From contig CALDWC010000178.1 of NCBI GenBank assembly GCA_937923945.1, positions 1 to 17,771 of the forward strand: a stretch of 17,771 bases of DNA, read 5' to 3'. This stretch comes from an uncultured Treponema sp. (GTDB lineage: Bacteria; Spirochaetota; Spirochaetia; Treponematales; Treponemataceae). Of this stretch, positions 1-7,999 are shown in pieces. The notes below the pieces were generated by a model. That model made no database searches. It saw only the letters and a program-made list of their open reading frames with translations, and was not told where the DNA came from. Numbering within the stretch: the stretch's first letter is position 1; every line of letters begins with the position of its first letter. The position numbers and the translations under genes were made by a program.

Positions 1-93
1 GAGCTTTACATAACACGTCCCCATTGCGTTGTACACTTGATGATTGAAAGCATATGCTTAGGACTGCACGAGGGCTTGGAGTTGCGGCATCAC

Positions 94-1302
94 TTATTCC
101 GGCGGATTATCAATGTGTGCGGCGGTAATCACTTTGTAAAAATACAAATCGTTTTCATCAAAGTCGGTCGTTTCTTCCGCATTGATGATCGCTTTTTGCA
201 TGGCATCCCAGCGATAATGTTCGGATAAAAGTTCAAAAATTGCATAATACACAATCGGATCATTTTCCGAAAGTTCCAACGCCCGTGAATAATGATTCAA
301 CGCATGGTCAATATGCCCCAAGTTTTTTTGTGCTTCGGCTAAAAGCATATGTATTTCGGTACTCGCTCCGAAAGTTTTGCTATAAAGCCGTCCGGCGACA
401 ATCGCCCGCTGCCACTCGCCTTTTTGGATGTGCTGGCGAATCACGCCTAAAGCTAAAAACTGCTCGGTAACCGAATCTCCTTCAAGATTGAGCCCGATTG
501 ATGCGAGAACTTCAGTAGCTGCCTGCACTTCGTGCATGAGAAGCAGCGTCAGCGCTTTGTACCATTGGAGCGAAGTGTCTTCGGGGGCAAACTGCGTTGC
601 CGCATCATATTGGGTTAAGGCTTCAGGGTACGCTTTCATTGCTTTGAGCGTATGGGCGAGATAGAGGCGCGGGGCAACTCCGTCAAGACCGTTATTAATC
701 ACAAAGGTAAACATTTGTCGCGCTAGTTCGTACGAACCGTTTTTAAAGTTTTTAACGGCAGAAACAAAAAGGGCGTTCAAATATCCGGCGTTCAGTTTCG
801 GATTTTGCGGCTCCAAGGTCAACGCTTTTTCAAAAAGCTCAATCGCCGATTCAACCCGTTTTGCCTTTAAATGCGCATACGCCGCCATCGCAAGTGTGGC
901 CGTATTGTTCGGCTCCGTTTTTAGAACGGTTTCAAAACAGGAAATTGCCTGTCGGTATTGCTTATTTAAAAAGTACGCCCGCCCTAAAAAGAAAAATACC
1001 ATGCTGTCGGCACCGGAGAATTTGGCTGCCGCTTTTCCGTAAAAAACGGCGCGGGTTGCATCCCCTGTTGCCGCAAAGGCACGAGACAGTAAAATGTGGA
1101 TACGGTAAAGGTAGACTTCGTTTTTTCGCAAAAATGCAATTTGGGTAATCAAAAGATTTTCTAAAATTTTTATGGCAGTAGGATAGTCTCGACGAATGCC
1201 TGCTTGTACCGATTCATCGATTTGCGTGCGGATTATTGTTTCGGCATCTTTTTCTTCGGTGTTTTTTTTATTCATACAATTTTTATAAAACTCACTTAGC
1301 AT
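94..1302 (-). CDS. TPR-repeat protein, cytoplasmic, function unknown
   Basis: This gene encodes a 402-residue alpha-helical protein without a signal peptide or membrane segment, so it is probably cytoplasmic. Tetratricopeptide repeats are clear at about residues 66-99, 100-133, 134-167, 208-242 and 315-348. They show the usual pattern of a small residue at position 8, A/G at 20 and P at 32 (for example FFFLGRAYFLNKQYRQAI and HYSRALELSEND). TPRs bind protein partners, but no catalytic motif is visible, so the partner is unknown. Neither candidate start has a good Shine-Dalgarno. The first ATG is used here; an in-frame ATG at 1275 (residue 10) is an alternative. The gene is divergent from the larger TPR gene at 1538, and the two may share a regulatory region and a process. 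The family call is secure, the role is not. Confidence 0.85.
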   Translation of the reverse strand: MLSEFYKNCMNKKNTEEKDAETIIRTQIDESVQAGIRRDYPTAIKILENLLITQIAFLRKNEVYLYRIHILLSRAFAATGDATRAVFYGKAAAKFSGADSMVFFFLGRAYFLNKQYRQAISCFETVLKTEPNNTATLAMAAYAHLKAKRVESAIELFEKALTLEPQNPKLNAGYLNALFVSAVKNFKNGSYELARQMFTFVINNGLDGVAPRLYLAHTLKAMKAYPEALTQYDAATQFAPEDTSLQWYKALTLLLMHEVQAATEVLASIGLNLEGDSVTEQFLALGVIRQHIQKGEWQRAIVAGRLYSKTFGASTEIHMLLAEAQKNLGHIDHALNHYSRALELSENDPIVYYAIFELLSEHYRWDAMQKAIINAEETTDFDENDLYFYKVITAAHIDNPPE

Positions 1303-1336
1303 TTATTTTATACAGAATGAGCTTTTTTTACAAGAT

Positions 1337-1365
1337 ATTGTAAGATTATTTTGAGCCGCTGTCCT
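1337..1365 (-). promoter_or_regulatory. possible promoter for the 402-residue TPR gene
   Basis: On the minus strand AGGACA (1360-1365) is separated by 17 nt from TACAAT (1337-1342), which would give a leader of roughly 30 nt. The -35 box is weak (4 of 6), so this is only a candidate. The rest of the 235-bp divergent gap 1303-1537 also holds a 12-bp palindrome, TTCTATATAGAA, at 1379-1390. Confidence 0.3.
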
Positions 1366-1464
1366 TGCGATGTCCTTATTCTATATAGAAAGATTTCGCG
1401 TTTTGAAGGTGCCGACTTTTGTCGTTATTGCAAGGAGACGCTCATTTTTCCCGTTACTTATAAA

Positions 1465-1493
1465 TTGAAAACTTTTTCAAAATATCATATAAT
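1465..1493 (+). promoter_or_regulatory. sigma-70 type promoter for the 1081-residue TPR gene
   Basis: TTGAAA (1465-1470), a 17-nt spacer and TATAAT (1488-1493) form a near-consensus promoter. Transcription would start near 1500, leaving a leader of about 38 nt that contains the GGAG ribosome-binding site at 1529-1532. Confidence 0.7.
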
Positions 1494-1537
1494 TCAAGCC
1501 AACATCAGTTTTTGCCGAAAATGAACTTGGAGAATTT

Positions 1538-4500
1538 ATGCCTAAATTTAGTGACCTTGAATATATTCGAAACGAAATTTTACAAGTAGGAAATGAAAAG
1601 GAAACCCTTGATGAATGGGGCGAAATGTTTGATCCGCTGCCGCTTCCTCCGAATACCGATGCGGATGATGCCGTTGAAATGAAACAGGGCAAAGACTTAG
1701 GTGTAAATACGGTTTCGACACAACCGGAGATTTCTGAAACTTATTTACCGCCGGATACTGCGCCGCAGAGACAAAAAAATGAAAAAGCCGATGTGTTTAC
1801 CGATATACTTTCTTCCATTAATTTAGATTCGAAAGCGGAAAACGCCAACGCGCAAACGGAAACGCTGGAAGTTCCCGAAGAATACTTATCCGAAGAGCAT
1901 AAACCCGCTGCTGAAACGGTGTCTACTGACGCACTTCCTGAATTTGATGAAGATTTAACGAAACATGATGGACCTTCGATTTTTACGGATGGAGCGGAAA
2001 TTAACGATTCGCTTTTTGATTCGAATAATTATGCCTCGGAAGAGCCGTTAGAAAAGACAACCTCGGGGAATGAAGCTCCACCATCGTTTGAAGACCTTCC
2101 CGACTTGGATGCGTTAGATTTTGGAAATAGAGCACATTCCGATGAAAACGCGTCTTCTGAAACAGCCAACACTCATGATATTTCCGTCGATGACCTCCCC
2201 GATTTGGATAATTTCGACTTTGGAAATATAACGCAGCCGGAAACTGTTGAAACTGAGCCGTCCGCTGTAAAACACGCAGGTGGCTTGCTTGCGACGGCAG
2301 CTAATCGTATAAATGCTGCCGATACCGGCGAATCTGCCGCTGCAACCGACTTTGACGTACCCATTGCTGAATTTAACTTTGATGATGACAACGACCAGCA
2401 GGAATCTCCGTCTACCGAAAGCGAAGCAGCAACCGAGATACCGGATACTGATGCGGATTTGGAACTCGATGCGCTTTCCAAACCTGAATATACGGAAACA
2501 CATGAAATTCCTGATAATGATAGCACTCCGGAAACGACGGAAAGTACCGATGGAGAAACTCCGACGAGCAGCGAAACCGACGAGACGGACGATGCGTACA
2601 AACCGGTTGAAGAACTGAAAAATGTTGAAATTCCTGAAATCGATGAAAAAACCGGTTTTGCAAAAAAAGACGATGAACCGGATAATCATTCGTTTGCACC
2701 GCCGAAGCGGTTTGAAACGTTTGCCGATACTGCGGGACAAGCTTTCGTTACTCCGAAAAAAAGCGAAACTTCGGGAGCCGATATGGAAGGCGATGTTCCG
2801 CTTGCAATCAGCGAACAGGATTTTAAAAAACTCCTCAAAGAATTAAATGCGATGCCGTTGAATTTACGCCAAGAAATTCAGCACTACATCGCCTATGATG
2901 ATGACCTTGAAGTGAACAAAATGGAGCTGGTTGACTTAATTGTCAAAGGAGCATCTCTCAACAAAGTAGTAAAATATCTCGAAGTTAATTTAAAAAAGTC
3001 AATCAAAATACCGAAGGGTTTTGACAAAAAGAGCTTTGAAGAATTCGAGCGCGAAAAGAAAACTTTCAAGTACCGTTTCAGACATCAGATTTTGCCGCTT
3101 CTTACCATTGCAGGAATTATAACGCTGCTGATTTGTTCCGTGTTAGTTATCGGTTGGCATTTTATTTATAAACCGGTTATGGCGGAACAATATTACAAAG
3201 ACGGGCTTTTTTATATTGAGAGCGGTAATACTATCACCGCGTTTGAAAAATTCGACAAAGCGGGAAGTTACCGAAAAAAGAAGCGGTGGTATTTCCGTTA
3301 TGCAGATGCGTTCCGCGAAAAAAAACAATATGCAGCTGCCGAACAAATATATTTGCGGCTTTTAACCGACTTTAACCACGATGTCGAAGGCGGTATCGCT
3401 TATTCGGATATGCTGTCGCGAGAATTGCGTGATTACCAAAAAGCGGAAACCGTGCTGCGCCGTCAAGTACTCGATTACCACCCGCAGTCGGATCTTGCTT
3501 TTTATACGTTGGCGAATGTGTATCTTGAGTGGGGTTTGGAAGACGCGGCAAAGTTGGAAGAAGCGAAAAAAATTTTTGACCGGCTTTTGCTCCACAACGG
3601 GAGTAATGATGCGTACCATGCAGGGCTCATGAAATACTATATTCGCACGAACAATCTTGCAAAAGTGCTGCCGTTTAAGGATTATTTTTTGAACAAGGGG
3701 CGAAAACTTTCACAAGCCGATTTTAACGAACTTGCCGGTTATCTCATTACCTGCCGGTACGAACCTTCGCCGCATATTACAACGGCGCAGAAAAATGAAA
3801 TTGACGATTTGCGGGAAGTGCTGGAGCGGGCTTTAAAACTCAATGAAGCGGATGCCGAAGCAAATTATAACTTGGGACGTTTTTTTGTGTATAATTATAA
3901 AAACGAAGAAGCCGAATATTATTTAAAAAAGGCATACGAAAGTTACGGCAGCGGTGTTTTACCGCTCAATCAATTTTTTAAAAAAATCGACGCGATGCGT
4001 TTGTACGGCGAGATTTTTTTAAAAAAAGAACAGCATTTGGAAGCGGAAACTATTTTTTCAAATGCCCTCAACGTGTATCGAAGCTATGCCGCTATCAGCG
4101 AATTGCCGCCGAACAAGGCGGTCGGAAAACTCTTTGAAGATTACGGCGACATTAAGTATTTTATCGCAAGCGATTATGAACTCGCGTTGGAAAGTTTTGC
4201 CAAAGCGGTAGAACAGCATGCTGATTCGTCTGAACTCCGTTACAAAATGGGCTACATTAACTATGCGAGTGGTAATTACAATCAAGCTGCAACCGAGTTT
4301 GCACACGCTTTTGCGGATAAGTCAACCGATGCAAACCTGCTTTTCGCTTTAGGCAATGCACTTTTTAAGCGGGCGGACTACTATGCGGCTCAAGCCTATT
4401 ATGAGCGGCTTTTGGAAACGCTTGAAGCGGAAAAATTTCGCCGCAAGATTATACTGCCGCAGGTGCGGGAAAACGATACGCTTTTTGTGGAAAACTACAT

Positions 4501-4783
4501 GAAAGCCTCCAATAATTTGGCGGTTACCCTCAATCGGCTGGCGGTGCAAAACGGCAATTCTGAAATGAACTCGCGGAGTTTTATGCTTTTTGCCGAATCG
4601 ACGCGGGCATGGGACGCTTTGACGCGGAATCCGAAAACGCTTATCCGTACTAAAAATCAGCAATCGCCGGCGTATGTCAACGTGCAGTATATGACCGCGC
4701 CGAATAAAAACTTTGTGCCGGAAATTTACACGGATATTCCGCTCACGTTGGAAAATGAACGCGTTTTGATGCAAGTGCAGTAG
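1538..4783 (+). CDS. large bitopic TPR protein, candidate periplasmic flagellar-collar or envelope scaffold
   Basis: The 1081-residue product has three parts. Residues 1 to about 415 are acidic, low-complexity and probably disordered, with a repeated motif LPDLDxxDFGN at 187-197 and 220-230. Residues about 420-510 form a conserved-looking helical segment rich in Lys near its end. One transmembrane helix spans about 519-544. The basic flank before the helix predicts that the N-terminus is cytoplasmic and the C-terminal 535 residues are periplasmic. That C-terminal part consists of TPR-like helical pairs, for example around 550-620, 630-720, 830-870 and 930-1000. The start has GGAG at 1529-1532, six bases upstream. 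Known biology: spirochaetes use TPR proteins such as Borrelia FlcA, FlcB and FlcC to build the periplasmic flagellar collar. That this is such a protein is inference from architecture only; another envelope scaffold is equally possible. Confidence 0.85.
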   Translation: MPKFSDLEYIRNEILQVGNEKETLDEWGEMFDPLPLPPNTDADDAVEMKQGKDLGVNTVSTQPEISETYLPPDTAPQRQKNEKADVFTDILSSINLDSKAENANAQTETLEVPEEYLSEEHKPAAETVSTDALPEFDEDLTKHDGPSIFTDGAEINDSLFDSNNYASEEPLEKTTSGNEAPPSFEDLPDLDALDFGNRAHSDENASSETANTHDISVDDLPDLDNFDFGNITQPETVETEPSAVKHAGGLLATAANRINAADTGESAAATDFDVPIAEFNFDDDNDQQESPSTESEAATEIPDTDADLELDALSKPEYTETHEIPDNDSTPETTESTDGETPTSSETDETDDAYKPVEELKNVEIPEIDEKTGFAKKDDEPDNHSFAPPKRFETFADTAGQAFVTPKKSETSGADMEGDVPLAISEQDFKKLLKELNAMPLNLRQEIQHYIAYDDDLEVNKMELVDLIVKGASLNKVVKYLEVNLKKSIKIPKGFDKKSFEEFEREKKTFKYRFRHQILPLLTIAGIITLLICSVLVIGWHFIYKPVMAEQYYKDGLFYIESGNTITAFEKFDKAGSYRKKKRWYFRYADAFREKKQYAAAEQIYLRLLTDFNHDVEGGIAYSDMLSRELRDYQKAETVLRRQVLDYHPQSDLAFYTLANVYLEWGLEDAAKLEEAKKIFDRLLLHNGSNDAYHAGLMKYYIRTNNLAKVLPFKDYFLNKGRKLSQADFNELAGYLITCRYEPSPHITTAQKNEIDDLREVLERALKLNEADAEANYNLGRFFVYNYKNEEAEYYLKKAYESYGSGVLPLNQFFKKIDAMRLYGEIFLKKEQHLEAETIFSNALNVYRSYAAISELPPNKAVGKLFEDYGDIKYFIASDYELALESFAKAVEQHADSSELRYKMGYINYASGNYNQAATEFAHAFADKSTDANLLFALGNALFKRADYYAAQAYYERLLETLEAEKFRRKIILPQVRENDTLFVENYMKASNNLAVTLNRLAVQNGNSEMNSRSFMLFAESTRAWDALTRNPKTLIRTKNQQSPAYVNVQYMTAPNKNFVPEIYTDIPLTLENERVLMQVQ

Positions 4784-4853
4784 GCAGCGCATAAAACGCG
4801 ACGTTTTTCCGCGAAAAAAACACAAAAATTTTTTAAAAAATATAAAAAATGAC

Positions 4854-4882
4854 TTGCTATTTTTTATTCTTTATTGTATAGT
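4854..4882 (+). promoter_or_regulatory. promoter of the envelope lipoprotein operon
   Basis: TTGCTA (4854-4859), a 17-nt spacer and TATAGT (4877-4882) lie in AT-rich DNA. They would give a leader of about 80 nt before the lipoprotein start at 4969. The 70 bp between the preceding stop (4783) and this promoter hold only short A/T runs and a weak hairpin. Confidence 0.6.
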
Positions 4883-4893
4883 AATCGGTTGGA

Positions 4894-4936
4894 AAAGTAT
4901 TTGGCTTTGCGGAGAAAGATGAATACTTTGTACTGA
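4894..4936 (+). promoter_or_regulatory. possible leader structure with a five-codon upstream ORF
   Basis: The leader of the lipoprotein gene contains an 8-bp inverted repeat, AAAGTATT (4894-4901) and AATACTTT (4922-4929). It also holds a minimal reading frame, ATG at 4919 to TGA at 4936 (Met-Asn-Thr-Leu-Tyr), preceded by GGAG at 4911-4914. The start codon of this frame lies in the hairpin loop just before the right arm. Such an arrangement could couple translation to folding, but nothing proves that it is used. Confidence 0.2.
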
Positions 4937-4968
4937 CCTCGTAAAATTGAATTTTTTAGGAGGTTTTT

Positions 4969-6366
4969 ATGAAAAAGCTGATTGCTTCAATTCTTATTAC
5001 TTTGTTGTTTTTTTCCTGTAACATGGATGTTGTGATCCCGAATACGACGCAAACAAATGACGGTAAGCTGCGGCTCGTACTGGGAAGTACGCAAGCGCGA
5101 AGCGTTACGGAAGGGCATGTGATGGCTCGGCTTGACAAAGCCGACTTTGTCCGGGTGCGGTTTGTCGCAAACGGTTCACAGCTCGTGCGTTCGATGCGGG
5201 ATGGAAATCTGGCGATTTCGGGCAATATGCTGACGGTTTCCGATGTCCCGAGCGGTTTTTACACGAGCGTCGAAGTTGACATCATGGATAAACTCAACAC
5301 CTATACCGCCGTTGCTAAAGCGGTAACCCTTTCCGCAGCAGCCGCAAATGAACTGCGTACGGAGATGACCCGGGTAACGCCGCACCTTGTCGTGCAGGAT
5401 GCTGGTAACAACTACTTTTATACGTTTCCTGATTTGGATGATTTGAGTTTGTGCTTTGCGGTAAAAACCGATCAACCTGATGAGCTACTGAACGGCGGTT
5501 TTACACAAACCTTTTTTGACAAGTGGGGTTGTTTTTTTGGCAGGAAGGAGACGAATATACCGATGTTGGTTCCGTCCGCCTATTCGGAAAGCAGTATAAC
5601 GCGTTCTACTACCCCCGCTCCGACTAATAATAATGGTTTATTCTATAACGGCAATAGGGGTTTGACATACTATGACCGAACAGCCAATAAACTGTATGAA
5701 TATGATACGAGCAGCGGTGGTGATCCAAGTCTATCCGTACAAACGGTAACATGGACAGGAGCTGCCTACAAGGTAAATATTAAAGGGAACTTTAACGCTA
5801 CGAAAGCGATTGCAGCAAACGGGAATACGTTGTATAGAGTACGAGAGGAGAGGAGTAACGATGTAAATGTATATGTTGATAAATTTACCCTATCCTTTAC
5901 ATCTTCCCCTACAGGTACCGAAGGTATGGCAGAACACAAAAAAGAGCAGAAAATCATCACGTTTATGGAGCCGGGAGGCAATGCGCTGCTTGACATCGTC
6001 GGAAATAAACTCTTTGTATTTGCTAAAAGCGGACATCCTGCGGGTAGCGACGGTCCCGGAACACTTTTTGTGCTGGATGCGGAAAATCTTTCTGTGATTG
6101 CGAGTGTACAGCTTGATTCACAGAAAGCTGAAGTTTTAAAAATGCTGGGAGTACGCGGCAACAAGGTATATTTTGCCGTCGATGATGCTGATACTACTTC
6201 GGGTACGTCGGCTCCAGCACAGGATTATGTCGGGGTGTACGACATTGATAACAAAACTTTCAGCAAAGCTGACAGCGCGAGAATCCTTGCCGCAGCGAAA
6301 AATGCGTTGGACGGTATTATTACACCGGGAACAGCAGCGATTACGCCGAAAATTGATTATCAGTAA
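4969..6366 (+). CDS. surface or periplasmic lipoprotein, paralogue 1
   Basis: A 465-residue lipoprotein. The signal peptide MKKLIASILITLLFFSC ends in a spirochaete-type lipobox (F-F-S-C) with the lipidated Cys at residue 17, so export and lipid anchoring are expected. The start is fixed by AGGAGG at 4958-4963, five bases upstream. An N-terminal part of about 120 residues looks beta-rich (DGKLRLVLGS near 31-40, DGNL and PSGFYT near 78-100). It leads to the marker VTPHLVV at 136-142. The remainder carries repeated short strands (LFVLDAENLSVIASVQL, YVGVYDIDNKTF) suggesting a beta-propeller-like fold. The product is clearly related to the next gene, which has the same layout and markers. No enzyme motif is visible and the ligand is unknown. 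Confidence 0.85.
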   Translation: MKKLIASILITLLFFSCNMDVVIPNTTQTNDGKLRLVLGSTQARSVTEGHVMARLDKADFVRVRFVANGSQLVRSMRDGNLAISGNMLTVSDVPSGFYTSVEVDIMDKLNTYTAVAKAVTLSAAAANELRTEMTRVTPHLVVQDAGNNYFYTFPDLDDLSLCFAVKTDQPDELLNGGFTQTFFDKWGCFFGRKETNIPMLVPSAYSESSITRSTTPAPTNNNGLFYNGNRGLTYYDRTANKLYEYDTSSGGDPSLSVQTVTWTGAAYKVNIKGNFNATKAIAANGNTLYRVREERSNDVNVYVDKFTLSFTSSPTGTEGMAEHKKEQKIITFMEPGGNALLDIVGNKLFVFAKSGHPAGSDGPGTLFVLDAENLSVIASVQLDSQKAEVLKMLGVRGNKVYFAVDDADTTSGTSAPAQDYVGVYDIDNKTFSKADSARILAAAKNALDGIITPGTAAITPKIDYQ

Positions 6367-6385
6367 CCGCTGATAGGGGACGCAC

Positions 6386-6414
6386 TTGCAAGAGAAAGGC
6401 GAAGCGGGTATAAT
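6386..6414 (+). promoter_or_regulatory. promoter between the two lipoprotein genes
   Basis: TTGCAA (6386-6391), a 17-nt spacer and a perfect TATAAT (6409-6414) lie 20 bp after the stop of the first lipoprotein gene. Transcription would start near 6421, immediately before repeat copy A. The whole repeat would therefore be the 5' untranslated leader of the second lipoprotein mRNA. Confidence 0.65.
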
Positions 6415-6423
6415 TTCGATTTA

Positions 6424-6538
6424 AGGAGACACTGATTAGTTCGCTCGAGAACTAATTAGTACACACCTTTAAAATCGTTGTTTCGCAAATGTTCAGATTC
6501 TATGAATATTGTATTGAATGTTGAGAAACAATAAGGAA
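6424..6538 (-). repeat. dispersed multi-hairpin repeat, copy A (inverted, truncated)
   Basis: Read on the minus strand this matches copy B from its TTATTGTTTC segment to its terminal GGAG. It has two foldable parts. Hairpin 3 pairs ACTGATTAGTTC (6431-6442) with GAACTAATTAGT (6449-6460) around a 6-nt loop. Hairpin 2 is bounded by TTGTTTC (6479-6485) and GAAACAA (6525-6531), with an inner ATGTTCA arm whose partner pairs partly through G-U wobbles. Hairpin 1 of the full element is missing; the match stops at AATAAGGAA (6530-6538), which serves as the ribosome-binding site of the next gene. Confidence 0.8.
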
Positions 6539-6544
6539 CGGATG

Positions 6545-7960
6545 ATGAAAAGAATTTTTTGCGGCATATACTTTATTCTAACGGTTTTAACCGGCTGTAA
6601 TCTTGCGGTAGATTTTCCGGTGCAAAAAGGTAACGGGCAAGTGCGGCTTTTTGTGTCTGACGGAACGATACAGCCAAGTGCATTGCTCCGCGGTGTATGC
6701 GGGTTCCCTGTGATTACCGATTTAACCGCGAGCAGCGTCAAGGAACTGGATTTAACGGTGCAGTCAGGGGCGGGCAAAATGCAGTATTCGAAAAAAGACG
6801 GTAACTTGAAATACGACGCAACTTCCATTATGCTGGATCCGCTTCCCGCCGGTGCGTACACGTTTACGCTGAAAATCGTAAACACCTTTGCAACGTACCT
6901 TGCCGAAGGCAGCGGTCAAATACCGGGCGTTTCATCCATTGTGCTATCGGTAAACAAAGTAACACCGCATATTGTACTGTATTCGGATGGAAACGATGAT
7001 GCGTTTTACTTCGCCCCCGATCCGGAAAACTCAAAAACCGTATACAAAGTAGAAGGGCTGAGTTTTAAAGAAACGTCAAGCGATTTGCAAAAACAGCTTT
7101 TTACGTTTGACCGCCAGGGCAGCTTTTATTATATGGGTACGGGTAACCGACTGATTTGCCTTTCAAATCCGGCTCTCAGCTGCGTCACTCAAGGTGCATT
7201 TTGCATTGACACAACCAACAACCGTTTATATTCGAGCCAGTATAATAATAGAAAGTTAGAGATCGGAATGAGTACGGTCGGTCAAAATGCCATTTCGACA
7301 TCTGACACTCGTATATCACCAAATAACCTCAATGCCGATCAGTTTTTTTCCTGTCTTTGCTATTTTGATGACTATATTAATAATCATATCAACGGAAAAA
7401 TTCACTATGCGGAAAAAAGGTATATTGCCGGCTATCATATCCGTAAACCGTCAACGGGCGGCGCCTGTCCGTCTGTTAAATTATACAGTACAACAAAACT
7501 GAACCGTTCATCAGCAGATATTGCCCTTGATGAAGCGGTGCATTCAGAAGATTCTAGGCAGAGAGAAACGATCGCATACGATATTACAATGCTAAAAAAT
7601 GGTACTGATGTGACCATATTTCTTTTGCTTTCATCAGGTACTTCTACGTTTACGGAAATGGGTTATTATACGGTTACACTTACTGCAACCGGTAACAACT
7701 ATCAGCATAAGATGAGCGGAGCTCGCGGGACCGGCGATCCACCGCTTGTGACGGAGTATCCTCTTGAAGGCAGTACAGGTAAAGAAAAAATCGTTGGCTC
7801 CCGCTTTTTAGGGCATCGCGGAACGAAATTCTATATTGCAGGTAAAGGAATAGATGCGGATCATATTATTGTGTTTGATTATGCAATCGGCACAAAGAAA
7901 AAAATATCGGTGAGAGAGTTTAAGGATGAACAGGGAAAGCCGGTGTCAGTAACATTTTAG
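6545..7960 (+). CDS. surface or periplasmic lipoprotein, paralogue 2
   Basis: A 471-residue lipoprotein. The signal peptide MKRIFCGIYFILTVLTGC has a textbook lipobox (L-T-G-C) with the Cys at residue 18. The frame is open back to an ATG at 6518, but that codon lies inside repeat copy A and would spoil the signal peptide. ATG 6545, or the adjacent ATG 6542, follows AAGGAA at 6533-6538 and is preferred. The protein resembles its upstream neighbour in order and spacing: NGQVRLFVSDG near 30-40, KKDGNL and PAGAYT near 84-106, and VTPHIVL at 139-145 (136 in the paralogue). The C-terminal parts have diverged more. It has its own promoter at 6386-6414. Function is unknown; tandem paralogues suggest duplication for surface diversity or different ligands. 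Confidence 0.83.
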   Translation: MKRIFCGIYFILTVLTGCNLAVDFPVQKGNGQVRLFVSDGTIQPSALLRGVCGFPVITDLTASSVKELDLTVQSGAGKMQYSKKDGNLKYDATSIMLDPLPAGAYTFTLKIVNTFATYLAEGSGQIPGVSSIVLSVNKVTPHIVLYSDGNDDAFYFAPDPENSKTVYKVEGLSFKETSSDLQKQLFTFDRQGSFYYMGTGNRLICLSNPALSCVTQGAFCIDTTNNRLYSSQYNNRKLEIGMSTVGQNAISTSDTRISPNNLNADQFFSCLCYFDDYINNHINGKIHYAEKRYIAGYHIRKPSTGGACPSVKLYSTTKLNRSSADIALDEAVHSEDSRQRETIAYDITMLKNGTDVTIFLLLSSGTSTFTEMGYYTVTLTATGNNYQHKMSGARGTGDPPLVTEYPLEGSTGKEKIVGSRFLGHRGTKFYIAGKGIDADHIIVFDYAIGTKKKISVREFKDEQGKPVSVTF

Positions 7961-7999
7961 ATAGGAACGATAAAGAGTTGGTATAAGGAAGGATTATTT

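Noticed and set aside
1..93. Partial gene at the left edge
   Set aside because: No frame shows a recognisable protein; the stretch contains only a 12-bp palindrome AAGCATATGCTT (48-59) downstream of the minus-strand TPR gene.
2114..2740. Long minus-strand frames (208 and 142 residues) inside the large TPR gene
   Set aside because: They lie antisense to the acidic low-complexity part and give Arg/Phe- or Ser-rich translations with no domain or ribosome-binding site; these are shadows of repetitive codons.
4793..4808. Terminator after the large TPR gene
   Set aside because: The stem AAAACG/CGTTTT is only 6 bp with a 3-nt loop and is followed by CCGCG rather than a long T run; too weak to call.
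6518..6541. ATG 6518 as the start of the second lipoprotein
   Set aside because: It lies within repeat copy A, has no Shine-Dalgarno, and adds charged residues ahead of an otherwise standard signal peptide.
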